Below are positions 45,705 to 57,891 of a stretch of DNA of 64,000 nt, piece by piece. The first letter of the stretch is position 1. Every line of letters starts with the position of its first letter. Location of the stretch: positions 2,916,501-2,980,500 of the forward strand of contig NC_065576.1 of NCBI RefSeq assembly GCF_937616625.2. The letters are read 5' to 3'. This DNA comes from Mercurialis annua (Eukaryota; Streptophyta; Magnoliopsida; Malpighiales; Euphorbiaceae). The notes under the pieces were generated by a model. It was given only the letters and a program-made list of their open reading frames with translations. It was not told where the DNA came from and ran no database searches. The position numbers and the translations under genes are program-made.

Positions 45705-47065
45705 ATGTTATCCTCTAGCTTCCTTTCAATCATTCTGTTCGTTTCAGCTTTTCTCGTTTCGGTGTTTTCGTTTCCAAGCCACATAGCCTGTAAGTTCTAT
45801 ATTTGGTTATCCTTATGTCATTTTTGATCTCCAGAATTGCTTGCTGGATTAAATAGCGTAATTTTTCGGCCAAATTTCAAATAAAATTTTCTTTAATCTC
45901 CTAGTAAATAAAGAAATGGAAAGCAATCCACAACAGAGGCATTTTGTATTAGTTCATGGCGCTTGTCATGGAGCCTGGTGCTGGTACAAGGTTTTTACAC
46001 TCCTAAAATCAGCTGGTCACAATGTTACTGCTCTAGACCTTGCTGCTGCTGGTGTGAATCCGAAGCAAGTAGACGAGCTCCACTCAAGTTCCGATTACTT
46101 CGAACCATTGTTTGATTTTATGGAATCTCTGCCATCACAAGAAAGAGTCGTTCTAGTCGGCCATAGTATGGCTGGCACCGGTATTGCTATGGCTATGGAA
46201 AGGTTTCCGCAGAAAATTTCTGCAGCCGTGTTTGCTGCTGCTACCATGCCGGGCCCTGACTTGAGTCCTAGTGCTATTTCCGCAAAGGTAATAGCACGAA
46301 ATGTTTCGTATGAGTTTCACGAACTTCATTTTAGTTTAGAACTTTGAAGGACGTAACGAAACTTATGTAATTTCGAATGTACAGTATGCTAAAAAATTCA
46401 GCGATAGCATGGACAATCAATTGTTCTACGGCAATGGACCCGACAGTCCTCCAACAGCCGTGGTCCTTGGTCCCAAGTACATGGAAACCAAGTATTATCG
46501 TTTTTCTCCACGGGAGGTAATTATTTATTATCTGTCTCGCTATGCAAAAGTTGAACAAGTTAATTATTGCGTGAGACATATTGCCAATGAATTTACAGTC
46601 CGTCCCCATTTATCAGTTAAAAATGAATAGGATGTATGAATTGATCTTGTAGCAATTGTTAGATAGAATTTGAATAATTCATTAAAACCAACATTAGAAA
46701 ATATCCGAAAAATGAGATTAGTTAAATGAAACTATACATGACATTTGTACAAAATTCTTCATTACTTAAATTATGACGTTATTAAAATGATCCAGGATTT
46801 GGCATTAGCTACATTTTTGGTCCGACCGGTACCTGTATTCAGAAATAAACAAACTGAAATACACTTTACGAAGGAGAATTATGGATCGGTTCGTCGAATT
46901 TTCGTCGTGTGCGATGAAGAAAATGCAGAAGAACAGATATGGATGGTAGAAAATAATCCTCCGGATGAATGGAAGATAATCTCGGGCTCTGATCACATGG
47001 TCATGTTTTCCAAAACTCAAGAATTTTATTCTTACCTCATAGAGATTGGACAGAAATACTTCTAA
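45705..47065 (+). CDS. MES-H: divergent methylesterase-family protein with probable signal-peptide exon
   Basis: The core exons 45916-46287, 46385-46516 and 46796-47065 give 257 residues. An extra exon 45705-45789 starts MLSSSFLSIILFVSAFLVSV and ends at a GTAAGT donor. A pyrimidine-rich acceptor (ctcctag, ending 45904) joins it in frame (LNKE) to the core ATG, giving about 289 residues with a textbook signal peptide. The core is unusual: the elbow is GHSMAG (Ala for the third Gly of GxSxG), and the acid position reads CDEE, so the usual Asp is Glu210. About five residues are missing just after it, so FQRWMI becomes QIWMV. Ser84 and His235 remain. If the first exon is not used, the protein is cytosolic like its neighbours. 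Function may have diverged from ester hydrolysis; this is inference. Confidence 0.85.
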
Positions 47066-47561
47066 ATTGTTCATGTGCTGAGGTAATTCGAAAATTAGAA
47101 AATATTAATAATTTACATAATATCTGTTTTTGACTAAGTGTTAGTTGTATTTGTATAATAAAATGTAATTTTCGAATGCACATTATTGAAACTCTATTTT
47201 TTTAGTGATTTTAGCTATGTTTGAAGGAACTTTGATTGATCAATAAAAAAATGAGTAGCAAGCTGTCTATTTGTATTCATTTAAATTTTAAATAAAATAA
47301 TGCAACTTGCGACACTATGCACAACTAATCCATGAAATTAATAATGTTAAAATTGATATATTATGTTTTGATTCCAAGGATTATTGAATAGAATCATCAT
47401 ATTGCTTGATTCATTCACTTTATTTTAAACTTAAATTTTAAATTTTCTTCTTAATTTATGTGTTGTTAATAAACACATAAAAATTAATTTAGTATCAAAT
47501 TGATTAGAAATTTATTGATTATTATATAGTATCAAAATTAGTCAAGAATGTCAATTGAACA
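47066..47561. other. Intergenic, 3' flank of MES-H
   Basis: AT-rich; nothing recognised. Confidence 0.4.
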
Positions 47562-47803
47562 AGAAATACTTGTGTGAACCAAGTTCGCCACGTAAAATTA
47601 TGAAACATCAATTAATCGTGTGACACGTATCAATAATAAATGTGATAATCAAACTTTTGAATATCACATTAATTAATTATAGTTAAAATATAATTAATAT
47701 AGTATTTAATGATTGGTTATCACATTTACTATTAGCACGTCTCACATAGTTAATGGATGGTTCATGATTTTATATGGCGAACTTGGTTCACACAAGAATT
47801 TCT
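47562..47803. mobile_element. Foldback MITE between MES-H and MES-I
   Basis: Arms of about 40 bp: agaaatacttgtgtgaacca...gttcgccacgta on the left and the inverse (tatggcgaacttggttcaca...agaatttct) on the right, with further complementarity inside (attaatcgtgtgacacg). Confidence 0.75.
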
Positions 47804-48241
47804 CGTATTGAACGCACGGGAGTTAGGGTTCGTGTGCGTGTTTAGGGAGAAAATTGATAACAATGGATGAAAATTTGATTAATTTGGTAATAAAATTAAT
47901 TTTATACTACTTAATCATCACTTATAATTTCAAGGGACAGATTCATATTTAAATCTTATATTTTATTTTCTTACTTAAGATGACAATGCAAGCTGAAGTT
48001 GTTCGAAATGTTTGGTATAACTTCATTTTCAGTGACATTATTTCATATAAAGAAGATTATAGGACTAAACTCTAATTAGTTTAATTAATCCTACAATTTT
48101 GACCCCCAAAAAAGTGAAACAGACGCCAATATACAAATAGCATTATTTCATCCCATATACATGATAATATTTTTTTATTCATAGAAGTTTTAACGGACCG
48201 TATGAATTGCACAATTTAGAATAGCTCGATTCTGAATATAT

Positions 48242-49567
48242 TTAGTCGTATTTAAGTGCTGTTGCAATTAAATGTTGACAAAGATCGTGCGGCTTGGAAG
48301 CCATTGGCATATGATCAGAATCAATCTCAATCACATCTTCAATCCCACTGGATTTTATGGTCCATCTCTGAAACTCTTCTGAGACGGCTTTATCATCCGT
48401 ACACACAATATAAACTCGTCGAACCGATCCGTATTTTTCATCGGAGAATTTCTTGGCCGTAGCTAAATCTGATACGAAAAATGACGATGGTCTGTACATA
48501 ATTTTTCCTAGCTCAAGATCCTTCAAGTAATAAGTATCACACAAATTGATTATTAGCACCATGAAAATTGAGTCTAATTAAGCCCTTAAAATTAATGTAA
48601 AATAACAATATAGCATGTACCTCAATGGAACTTAAATCATAGATCGTAGAAGCTAGAAATTTGGAACCAAAGTGTACCCACATTATTGGTCCATTGGTGC
48701 TTTCTTCCATTGATCTTTGATTATCTTTTCCGGCATCCGGTAAAGCCGTCTCGTACAGCTTATGGTTGAAAAAGTAAAAATTTATTAGGTATTAGCTGAA
48801 AATCTGATCAATTGATGCTGATGTGGCATGTCGAAACCAAAAAACAAAAGACATGGTAAAATGAATTCCAATGTCTTCATTGATACCGATTATAGGTGAT
48901 TCAAATTTTAAATAAGAAATTTATAATTTTAACACGAACTTTTAGTTTTACAGTTTGAAACATAGGCTTACACTTCTTAACAATTTGAATCACCAATTAA
49001 TAATCCGATCAATCGGTATTATAGTGGCATGTCATTAACCAGAAAAAAGGCACACTAAGATAGATTCCGACGTCTAAATTATCAACGATAAATCAAATAT
49101 AACAATTGGTGAGTCGAATTATGAAAACTAAAAATAGAAGTTTGTATTTTCAAACCGTAAAAACTAAATATGTGTTATATATTACGTACCTTGTCGAAAA
49201 CGTATGATGGTTGGTTCAACGTATCAGGCACAACTGCTGATACAAAAACAGCAACTGAAATCTTCTGAGGGTAAATTTCCATTGCCAAAGCCAAATTCAT
49301 ACCACCTAAACTATGACCTACTAATATAACTTTTTCATTTTCATGTAGTGACCCCATAAATTGCATCAAAGGCTCATTATATTCGTTAAATGAATGGACC
49401 TCTTTGTATGTCTTGGGGTGCTTGCCGGAAGCCGCCATGTCTAGCACCGTGACACGGTGGCCTGAAGCCTCGAGTCGCGGCTTGACCTTGTACCACACCC
49501 ATGCTCCTCCTCCTGCACCATGGACTAGAACAAAATGCTTCCCATTATTGTAGCATTCCTCTGCCAT
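48242..49567 (-). CDS. MES-I: SABP2/methylesterase-family alpha/beta hydrolase (minus strand)
   Basis: Exons on the minus strand, 49567-49190, 48758-48621 and 48520-48242, give 264 residues. The triad is Ser86 (GHSLGG), Asp215 (CTDD) and His242 (DSDHM), with LVHGAGGGAWVWYK before them. It lacks the MDTQF...GPNNPPT cap pattern of A to H and instead has TNGPIMWVHFGSKFLASTIY. Its third exon (RVYIVCTDDKAVSEEFQRW) is the typical SABP2-like form. It therefore represents an older branch of the family sitting convergently at the cluster edge. All introns are GT-AG and phase 0. The predicted role is hydrolysis of a small methyl ester in the cytosol. Confidence 0.93.
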
Positions 49568-50542
49568 TTTCTTTTATTGCCTCACATGTTTTAGCATCGT
49601 GCATGTATATATATGTGTAGAGAGGGGGATCAATTTGTACTAAATAATTAGGGGTTTGCATTTGGTTCGAGCCGGTAATTTTTTTAAACATCGAAATGAG
49701 CTGAGACAAGATTTTTCAAAACGAACCAGTTGATTCTGTTGATTTTTTTCTATTTAGTACAGTTATTTTAATTTGATTTGTATTAAAATTAATTAAATTT
49801 TATATCTATTATCGAACTGATCCGAAAATTTAAGTTTTAAACATCAAATCAAATTCATCTACTCGATTTGTTTAGTTTACGAACACATCTAGAAATAATT
49901 CATTGGGTCAGTTCACATGGGGAGGTGAGAGTGGACTTTGGAGAAGGCTACCATTTTTTTGTTATTTTAATGTGATGTTCAATGGCCTATTGGCCTGCTA
50001 TTACTCTGGTAGTATTATATACATTTTTTTTTATCATTTTTAAGTTTCATTTATGTCTCTTTTAGAAAAGTATATTTCTGGATCAAATCTGCAAATTAAA
50101 AATTCCGCAGACAGCAATAATCGAGTTGAGTAGTTGGATCTGAAAGTGAGCTAATTGTTTGTATTTACATAAGCAAAATAGCATTTCTTAATCACTAATT
50201 ACAATTATTTTTGGGGTTTTTGTATTTTCTAATTCTAAGTTCACAAAAAATTAGTTATATTATATTCGGTGTTTTTATAATTTTAATGATCGTAAAAGAA
50301 TTTGGATTGCAATACTAAAACCATCCATAGCTAAAATAAAATTATTGATTTAAATCAGTAGCTAATTAGTACGGAAAATCAATTGGAGAATTTAAATATT
50401 CATCGATAAATTTCATTTTATCAAATGAAGGTATATTAGCAGCGGAGTTTTCGGTCGCTATATTTGCTTGATTGAGAGTACGTATACAAAAAAAATTGGC
50501 GTTCATATGGTTTAATATTTTTTGTTTTTGATCAATTACAGT
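49568..50542. other. Intergenic upstream of MES-I
   Basis: It contains the MES-I promoter; a TATATATATG run is at about 49606-49615 on the plus strand. A repeat remnant beginning aggggtttgcatttggttcg lies near 49650-49890. Nothing else is recognised. Confidence 0.4.
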
Positions 50543-50551
50543 TTAATAGTT

Positions 50552-51768
50552 GAGGAATTTGCACAAAATACTCCCTTTTTAAAAATATTTGTAAAAATAC
50601 TCCGTTTTTTGAAAAATTATTTTTTTACCTTTTCTTTTGAAAATTTATTTTTTTACTCTGAAAAAATTTGTAAAAATACTCCGTTTTTTTTAAACTGTTT
50701 GAAACTGTATTATAAACGGTTTCAAAGATGTATACTTTTAAAAAAATTGAAACCTTTTGAAACTGTAATTGAAACTGTTTTTTAAAACGGTTTCAAATTA
50801 TTTTTTAAAAACAGTTATAAACCGTTTGAAACCTAATTAAAAACCGTCTTTGAAACGGTTTATAAATGTTTCAAATTTTAATTATTTTCTGAAACCGTTT
50901 GAAACTATTAGAAACTGTATATGAAACGTTTTGTAAAATAGTTTCAACTTATCTATATCTATACTATATATAAAAGCACGGATGGGGGGGGGACAGGCAA
51001 ATTTACCGAATAATCCTTTTCAGTTTACTACTAAATGAAGGTTTTATAGTCATTAACTAATTGGTTATTTAATTAATCACTATTATAATTAAAATCCTAA
51101 TTAGAATAGGTAGCTAAATTATCTCCATATTGTAATTAAAGTCCTAATTAGAATAGGTAGCTAAATTATCTCCAATTTAGTTTTTAATATGTACAAAATA
51201 ACTAAATTGTTTCCAAATTAGTAGGAATACATATCTTTTAGTAATATTATTAAAATTTCTATCTTATTATTTTTAAAGATATTATTAATAAAATTAAATT
51301 AATTATTTAATTAAGTTTATTATAAACCAAAAAAAGAATAAATTCAGTGTGGAAAAAATTTAATAGCCGAATATATTATATTTACTTTTAAAAAAATTCT
51401 TAACTAATTTAATATTAATTATAAATAAAAAAATTGATATAATTATAATAAATTTACTAATATGTTCATTGACGAGTTACGTTACGAGCCACGTGCATAG
51501 CACGTAATGCGAAACTAGTTTTTTTAAAAACAGTTATAAACCCAATTAAAAACTGTCTTTGAAACTATATTAGAAACTGTATTTAAACCGTTTTGTAAAA
51601 CAGTTTCAAATTGTGTTTTTGAAACTGTTTGCAACTGCGGAGTAAAAAAATAAACTGCGGAGTAAAAAAATAAATATATAAATTTTTTAGGTACGTTAAT
51701 AAATATTCAGTTTTTGAGGTATTTTTGACAAATATTTATAGTTTTTGAGGTATTTTTGTAAATCACCC
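50552..51768. mobile_element. Mutator-type MITE with 9-bp target duplication, host of a Helitron
   Basis: TTAATAGTT flanks it (50543-50551, 51769-51777). The ends gaggaatttgcacaaaatac and gtatttttgtaaatcaccc-type sequence are inverted repeats. The interior is full of gaaactgttt / aaacggtttc reiterations. Without the Helitron it is about 650 bp. Confidence 0.85.
50952..51518 (+). mobile_element. Non-autonomous Helitron, 567 bp
   Basis: It starts TCTATATCTATACTATATAT and ends GCGAAACTAG, preceded by the hairpin ACGTGC-ATA-GCACGT. It sits exactly between an A (50951) and a T (51519), as Helitrons do, with no target duplication. There is no Rep/helicase coding. Confidence 0.92.
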
Positions 51769-51777
51769 TTAATAGTT

Positions 51778-52250
51778 TAGTAAAAGAAATAGGATCTAAA
51801 CCTCAGGAAAGAAGCTTATCTTCCTAGGCTACTGGGCTGTTCCAGCCCATCTAGACTTAAAAGCCCAGCATGGAAAGTCCAACCCATATTCCTAGTGCTA
51901 GCTGGAGCAGCGATTGGGCCTTTATGGCCCAGGCGCTGCACATAAGGAGGGGAAAAGAAGAGCAAAGACCATAATTTTTAAAGAATACAATTTTCCACAA
52001 ATAATAATTTTTAAAGAACAAAACTTAATATATTAGTTAGAAAAAGTTAAATGAAATGCGAGGTTTAAACTTTTATTAAGCAAAATATTTTTCTCCTGGT
52101 AGAAAATGATTTATACATTGGGATTTATAACTTCTCTTTCAGAAAAACAAATTACTTATAAAGAAAAAGATAAGAATTGAAACTGTATTTATAACACAAT
52201 ATAAAAATTTAAAAGTGAAAGTAAAACATATATATTAAATGACATTGTCT
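51778..52250. other. Intergenic
   Basis: No supported gene. A GC-richer patch at 51820-51950 (ggctactgggctgttccagc) is unrecognised and may be a repeat fragment. Confidence 0.35.
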
Positions 52251-52259
52251 AAAAATTAA

Positions 52260-53014
52260 GGTTTAATTACTTAAAAACCACCCAACTTTAACTTTTTTTT
52301 TGTTTATACTCTGATTAAAAAAAATCATTTATACCTTTAAGTATGTATTTATGTTTCACCTCTACCCCCGAGACATTAAATTGACCTCTTTTCATTTGAT
52401 TTTTTTTTAAAATAACCCTTCCTTTTTAACATATATTCTAATTAAACGATAAAATTATTATTAATACAAAAAGACATTCTTCCTCACAAAATTTTAAAAT
52501 TAATTTATATTTTCTATTAAAAAATCGCTACTGTCAGATCCATCACCTGATTTTCTCGAACCCACCGCCTTACTTCGAATCCGCCGCCGTTCCCCTTCCA
52601 TGAAAGGAGGAAAGTTTTTTCCACAACGATCTATTCCTCCTTCAAAAGAAGGAGGAATAAATTTCTTCTTCCATGGAAGGAGCACGGCGGCGGACTCGAG
52701 GTCATCGGGCGGCAGGTTTGAGAAAATTGGGTGACGGGTTCGACGGAAGTATTTTTTTTAAATGTACAAAATAAATTAATTTTTAGGACGTATTTAAACA
52801 TTTTTAAAGATAAAGGACTTGTTTGTATGTTTTTTAATAGAAAAAAGTATAAAATAACTTTTGTATTTAGTTGTTTTCAATAATTCTTTAAAAAAAAAAA
52901 TTGGGATGGTGGTGAAACATAAACACATACTTAAAGGTATAAATGAATTTATTTTAGATTAGGATATAAACAAAAAAATAAATTAAAGGTAGGTAAATTT
53001 TAAATAATTAAGCT
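52260..53014. mobile_element. Mutator-type MITE with 9-bp target duplication and inner GC-rich hairpin
   Basis: AAAAATTAA flanks it (52251-52259, 53015-53023). The ends are ggtttaattacttaaaaacc and its inverse. The centre (52555-52690) folds on itself: ccgccgccgttccccttccat against ccatggaaggagcacggcgg. Confidence 0.88.
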
Positions 53015-53023
53015 AAAAATTAA

Positions 53024-54434
53024 AATATACAAGTGTAATAACAAAGAGTTACTTTTTAGAACCTAAAAAACATGCAATTGTAGTGAATTAAAGTGGTTAA
53101 TTAACTTTTTTTCAGATGGTTAATAAACCAATTTTTTTGAAAAGAGTTAGTTAACCAACATTAAATTGGTTGATAACCAAAATTAAATTGGTTAATAAAT
53201 CATTTAATGGGAAGAAACAAAGCAAGTGTGGCAGCTCTATATACTTCAGTGTTTATCTCATGCATTGATTATATCATATCATATTTACAGTAAATTAATG
53301 AGCATTTTCCATAAAGAATATTTTAATAATCATTTAATTATTTTATTATTAATTTTTACACATGACTATTATATTATTGGTTTGTTATATGAACGACAGT
53401 GTAACGGTTGCGTATAACAATTTTTCACTTCCGCATACTACATGGCATGTTCAAGTGCATTTATGCAGTTTAGGCAGCATGAAAAATCTGTGCTCTTTTA
53501 TAATTATATTAAATAAAAATAAAATTGTAAATCTATTTCAGTGTTGTTGTAATTTTATTAAATTTTTCTTAATTGAATTGATTGTGCCAAACTTTTAACT
53601 TTATATAATATCTATTTATCTTATTTATTCTATTTTTAGCTTCACAATTTGTTATTGTTTATTTCAACCACTAAAAATTAAAAAATATTAAATTAAATTT
53701 TGAGTTTTTTTGATTTGAAATTATATTTTGCAATTTTGAAAAAATTATTTCTAACTGAAAAGTCAATATAAAAATTCAACTGAAAATTAAGACAATTAAA
53801 TCAATTGAATAGAGTTGTAACATAATTATTAAATTGGGATATATTTATAACTTTAAAAGTTTTGAATAAATTTGTAAAAACTAAAAAATATGACTTTTTA
53901 GTATCATTAAGTCTTTCCAAAAGTACTGTAAATTAAAAAAAAAAGTAGTTAGAATTAAAAAAAAATCAAAAAAGTTAGATCATTTAGCCTAATTCTAAAA
54001 AGCAGCAATCATTAATGTTTTTTTTTTAATTTATCAAGTTTAAGTAAATCGAATATGAAACAATTAAATTTATAAAAAAATTAAAAAAAATTTAAAATTA
54101 AATCCGATGACCTGACATGCAAAAGACAACATACTGTCTAATTGGCAGATCTACTTATGAAAATAAAAACTCAATTAAATCCATGAAACGCGATTCAATA
54201 CCACCTCACAAATCCCTCATTAAAAAGGACAACAAACTTTTTATAAAAGAATACTAACTCTTTCATAAATAAAGGATAAAAATAAACTTTTCAAAAAAAG
54301 GCAAATAAATTAAATATAATATTAAAAATAAAATTATTATAGCCATAAACCATTCCATCTTTTTTGTTGATAAATTTTAAATCTATCTTCGATTCTTGAT
54401 TTTCCTTGTATATATATTTCGTCGATAAATTTTT
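53024..54434. other. Intergenic, AT-rich
   Basis: No gene, RNA or element boundary could be supported. Confidence 0.4.
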
Positions 54435-54743
54435 TGGATTACTAAATACCGTCTCTTTTTACTAGGCACTGTCCCCTAACTTTACCATTTTACCCTTTTC
54501 TTTATAAAAAAAAAAACAAATTCTCTGAATTCATTCAAACTATCAAATGAAAACCATATTCTATAGTGTAAATGTCGGATTTTGGACGAGATAGAGGTCG
54601 GGAACTGCTGGTGAGCATTCCATTTTAATTTTTTTTATCGTATTGATGTTTTTTATATTTTTTTTAAATTTTCGGCCGGACGTCCCCAGTCGGCATCAGC
54701 CCGGAGGACGGACGCCGTCCGGGACGTCCCCAGTTGGCGTCAG

Positions 54744-55239
54744 TGTAATACCCCGTAATTTTAAGTGATTAGAATATGCCACGAGGTCAAATTGGAGTAA
54801 TCAAAATATTAAAAATAATATTTTGAGGTTTCGAATATTAAGAAAAATATTCGAAAAGACTAAGTTTAGTAGTCAAAGGATAATAGTAAGATTTGACTAT
54901 TTAAGGTTATTAAATTAAATTACGGAAAGTGATTTATAAATTCGGAATATGTAAATTAAATTTAAACGTAAATTTAATTTATATGTATCCGTAAAAGAGT
55001 ATGGTAATAATATGAGTTTAAAATTTAAATTGGGAATTTAAATTTTAATAAAGGAATATAAACGGGATTAATAGAACAGTGAATACGACTGGACGTCGTA
55101 GATAAAAATATATTAATAATTAATATATCAATATACCACTCTAATTGGAGAGTTTATTATTTCGGATAAAACCCCGAAATTAAAATGTCGAAACTCGGAA
55201 GTCTCGACGAGTAATTAAAGATAATAAGTTAAATATATA

Positions 55240-55288
<49 letters not shown>

Positions 55289-57891
55289 TAAATAATAATA
55301 AAAAAGATAAGATAAGAGGAATGGTGAGATGCGTGGAGTGGAGGGCAAGATATGAAAAAGGGATGGTTTGGTCCTTGATTTCTTTTCTTTAATTAGTTGC
55401 AGTTATTAACTAATTAAATATATTAGTTAGTCCAAATTAAAATAAAATAATTTATACGTCCCGAGCGAATAATTTTGATGTTAATATTCGCGAAACAATT
55501 TGACGAAGCTACCGTCAAATTTTTATGGAATTTGGATATAGTAATTTTATTCAAGTGGGACTGATTTGGACCTAATAAATCTTCTGGAATTTATTAAAAA
55601 TAAAATATAAGCCGAATGCGAATAAAAATTATATTTTTATTCGTTTTATATTTTATTGAATTTTTGGGTAAAGTTTTGCGAAATTTGGAATTAGTCTCTG
55701 TTTGGACTACGGACGACAAATTAAAATTAGAGTTAAAGTGCATGATTGAGCTAGTATTAAATGGCAATTTAGCCAATTAAGTTTGCCTATAAATAGAAAA
55801 GAGTGGGGACAGCCCCAATTCATTTCTTCGTGACGTGCTAGCTTATAGGTAGCAGTGGCAGCGCAAGTTAGGTTTCGGGGTTTCGATCCGATTTTGCGAT
55901 TCCGACTCCGATTCTTCAACAAATCCATTAGTAATCGAAATATTAATTTCGTATACGAAGTTTATTTCGATATATATTAATTATATATTCGATGTTAAAC
56001 GGTAAACGTATCGAATCGATCACGTACGTATCGATTCGACGTTTTAATTACATAATTGGATTGGATTGTTATGGAATTAGTAATTTTGGATGTTTCAGAG
56101 TATTGGAAGTAGGACGGTGTGACCCGGAATCAATGATTCCGGGGTTGTCCGTACTTTGCGGGCGCACAGTATTGAAACTGTGCGAGCGCACAGTAGACTG
56201 TGCGAACGCAGTCCCTACTGTGCGAGCGCACAGTAGACTGTGCGAACGCAGTCCCTACTGTGCGGACGCACAGTAGGCTAGTGGGAGAATAAGTTTTGGG
56301 CTTTCGCCCTAATTCGGTTTGATTCGATCTGGTTAGTTCTAATCGATCCGAAAAGAATTTAAGTGGACTATTAAAAAGCGAACTAGGACGTTTTAAGAGT
56401 TAAAACGTTTATTAAAGTAAAGATATTCAAATTATTAAAACGTTACGACGTTTTAATTAATTTATCGATCGATTAAATCGATAAATGAAAAAGGGATTAT
56501 GAGTTTATACCAAGAGTGGTATTGTGAATTGAACGAGAAGTTCAATATTGAGATTAGTTTATACATTATGTTTATAGAGTGTCTATAAGCAATGGTATTA
56601 ATGTCTATCGTTTATACGATAGAACTAGAGTTAGAAATTCAATGTCTGATTTGTTTTGACATTTGAATTTAAATTAGATCTGACGAGTGGTCGATCTAAC
56701 GAGCCAAACACCAACGTGTTTGACTGACGAGGTTGATGGGAGCTTACGTTTTTAAAATGGGGGCATCGGTTCTGTGAGTTTTACTTTGTGGTTTTTACTT
56801 TTGAATATTTATATTTAAACTGTTTTTAAATAACAAATCGCACTAGTATAATTAACCATGAAAGATCCATTGGAACAAACTTCCTATTGGTTTTCAATAG
56901 GACTGTGTGATCACCAGTAGTACGCTAGATACGAGCCTGTGTCTGACATAGAGGTCAGTTAATGTCATTGGGCGTTGGAAGTGCTAGCGACCCTGACTTA
57001 ACAGTCTGAGACGGCAGTAACGGTTACGGTCACAGGCAGTACTGTGATGGCAGTTTCACGGTTACGGTCCAGACACCCGGCTTAGACGGCAGTGATTCAG
57101 TTCACGGTCTAAGGCCCATGTTGTGTAGGTTGAGACCCATACAATAGTCTGCCTTGTAGGGTTTCATCTGGATCAAGTAGTTAGTAATATTTTTGATATG
57201 TACAAATGCTTTACATATATGCGATTTAAATATTCAATTGTAAATACGTAAACTCACTCAGAAATATTTATATTTCTGACCCTCCCCAATATTCATCTTT
57301 CAGGTTATCAAGTACAAGGTCGGACTTCCACAATAATTCTGGAAGTCAATGTCAACCATACCTCTAGAGCTGCAAGTAGTTGGGTACGGGAAGTCTGTCT
57401 TTCTGTTTACAGTAGTTCAAACTATTTTGATAAACTCTGATTGAACTACTGTATATAATATATGTTTGAAAAGCTGCGTGTTATCTAAATGCTATGACCA
57501 GTTGTTTGAGAGATACACTGGTTTTATGTCTTTAGCATTTTATAATTGTATTGGAAACAGAGCAGGTGCGTCAACTGAGATTGATGTTTGCGCTCTAGTT
57601 TCTTTAAATACAATCAGGGTCTTAAGACCCGGTTTTCAAAAATGTGTTTACGTTAAACGAGAGAAAGTTTTTAACGATATTTTCTGAAAACAGATCATTT
57701 GTGATATATGATCTTGAATTGCGATCGCGTTTTTAATAAAGGTGTTAAAGTGTTTCCGCAACGAGGTTGCAAACCTTTTTATGTTTTAAAACGCGAAAAA
57801 TTTATAAAGGTTTTTAGGCTTGCTACGGGTTTCGGAGCAACCACTCCCATTCCCTAGCGCCGGTCGCGATCCATGAATTTGGGTCGTGACA
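54744..57891 (+). mobile_element. Solo LTR, 3,148 bp, Tekay/Del-like gypsy type
   Basis: It begins TGTAATACCCCGTAATTTT and ends GGGTCGTGACA, with GTCAG on both sides (54739-54743, 57892-57896), and has no internal retrotransposon coding sequence. The terminal sequences are typical of long-LTR chromoviruses, but the clade is tentative. TATAAATAG at 55788-55796 is the likely promoter. An (AT)n run lies at 55243-55284. Confidence 0.85.
56157..56277 (+). repeat. 40-bp tandem repeat built of palindromes inside the solo LTR
   Basis: Two exact 40-bp units (56181-56220, 56221-56260) and a partial third. Each contains ctactgtgcgagcgcacagtag-like palindromes (actgtgcg-ag-cgcacagt), so the region can fold into serial hairpins. 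It lies about 370 bp after the TATA box. Confidence 0.9.

Noticed and set aside
5651..47065. Annotation of the cluster as hydroxynitrile lyases
   Set aside because: The lyase-specific Thr and Lys positions are Gly and Met in these genes, so esterase is the better call.
52500..52685. Minus-strand frame of 61 codons
   Set aside because: It lies in the inner hairpin of a MITE with exact target duplications.
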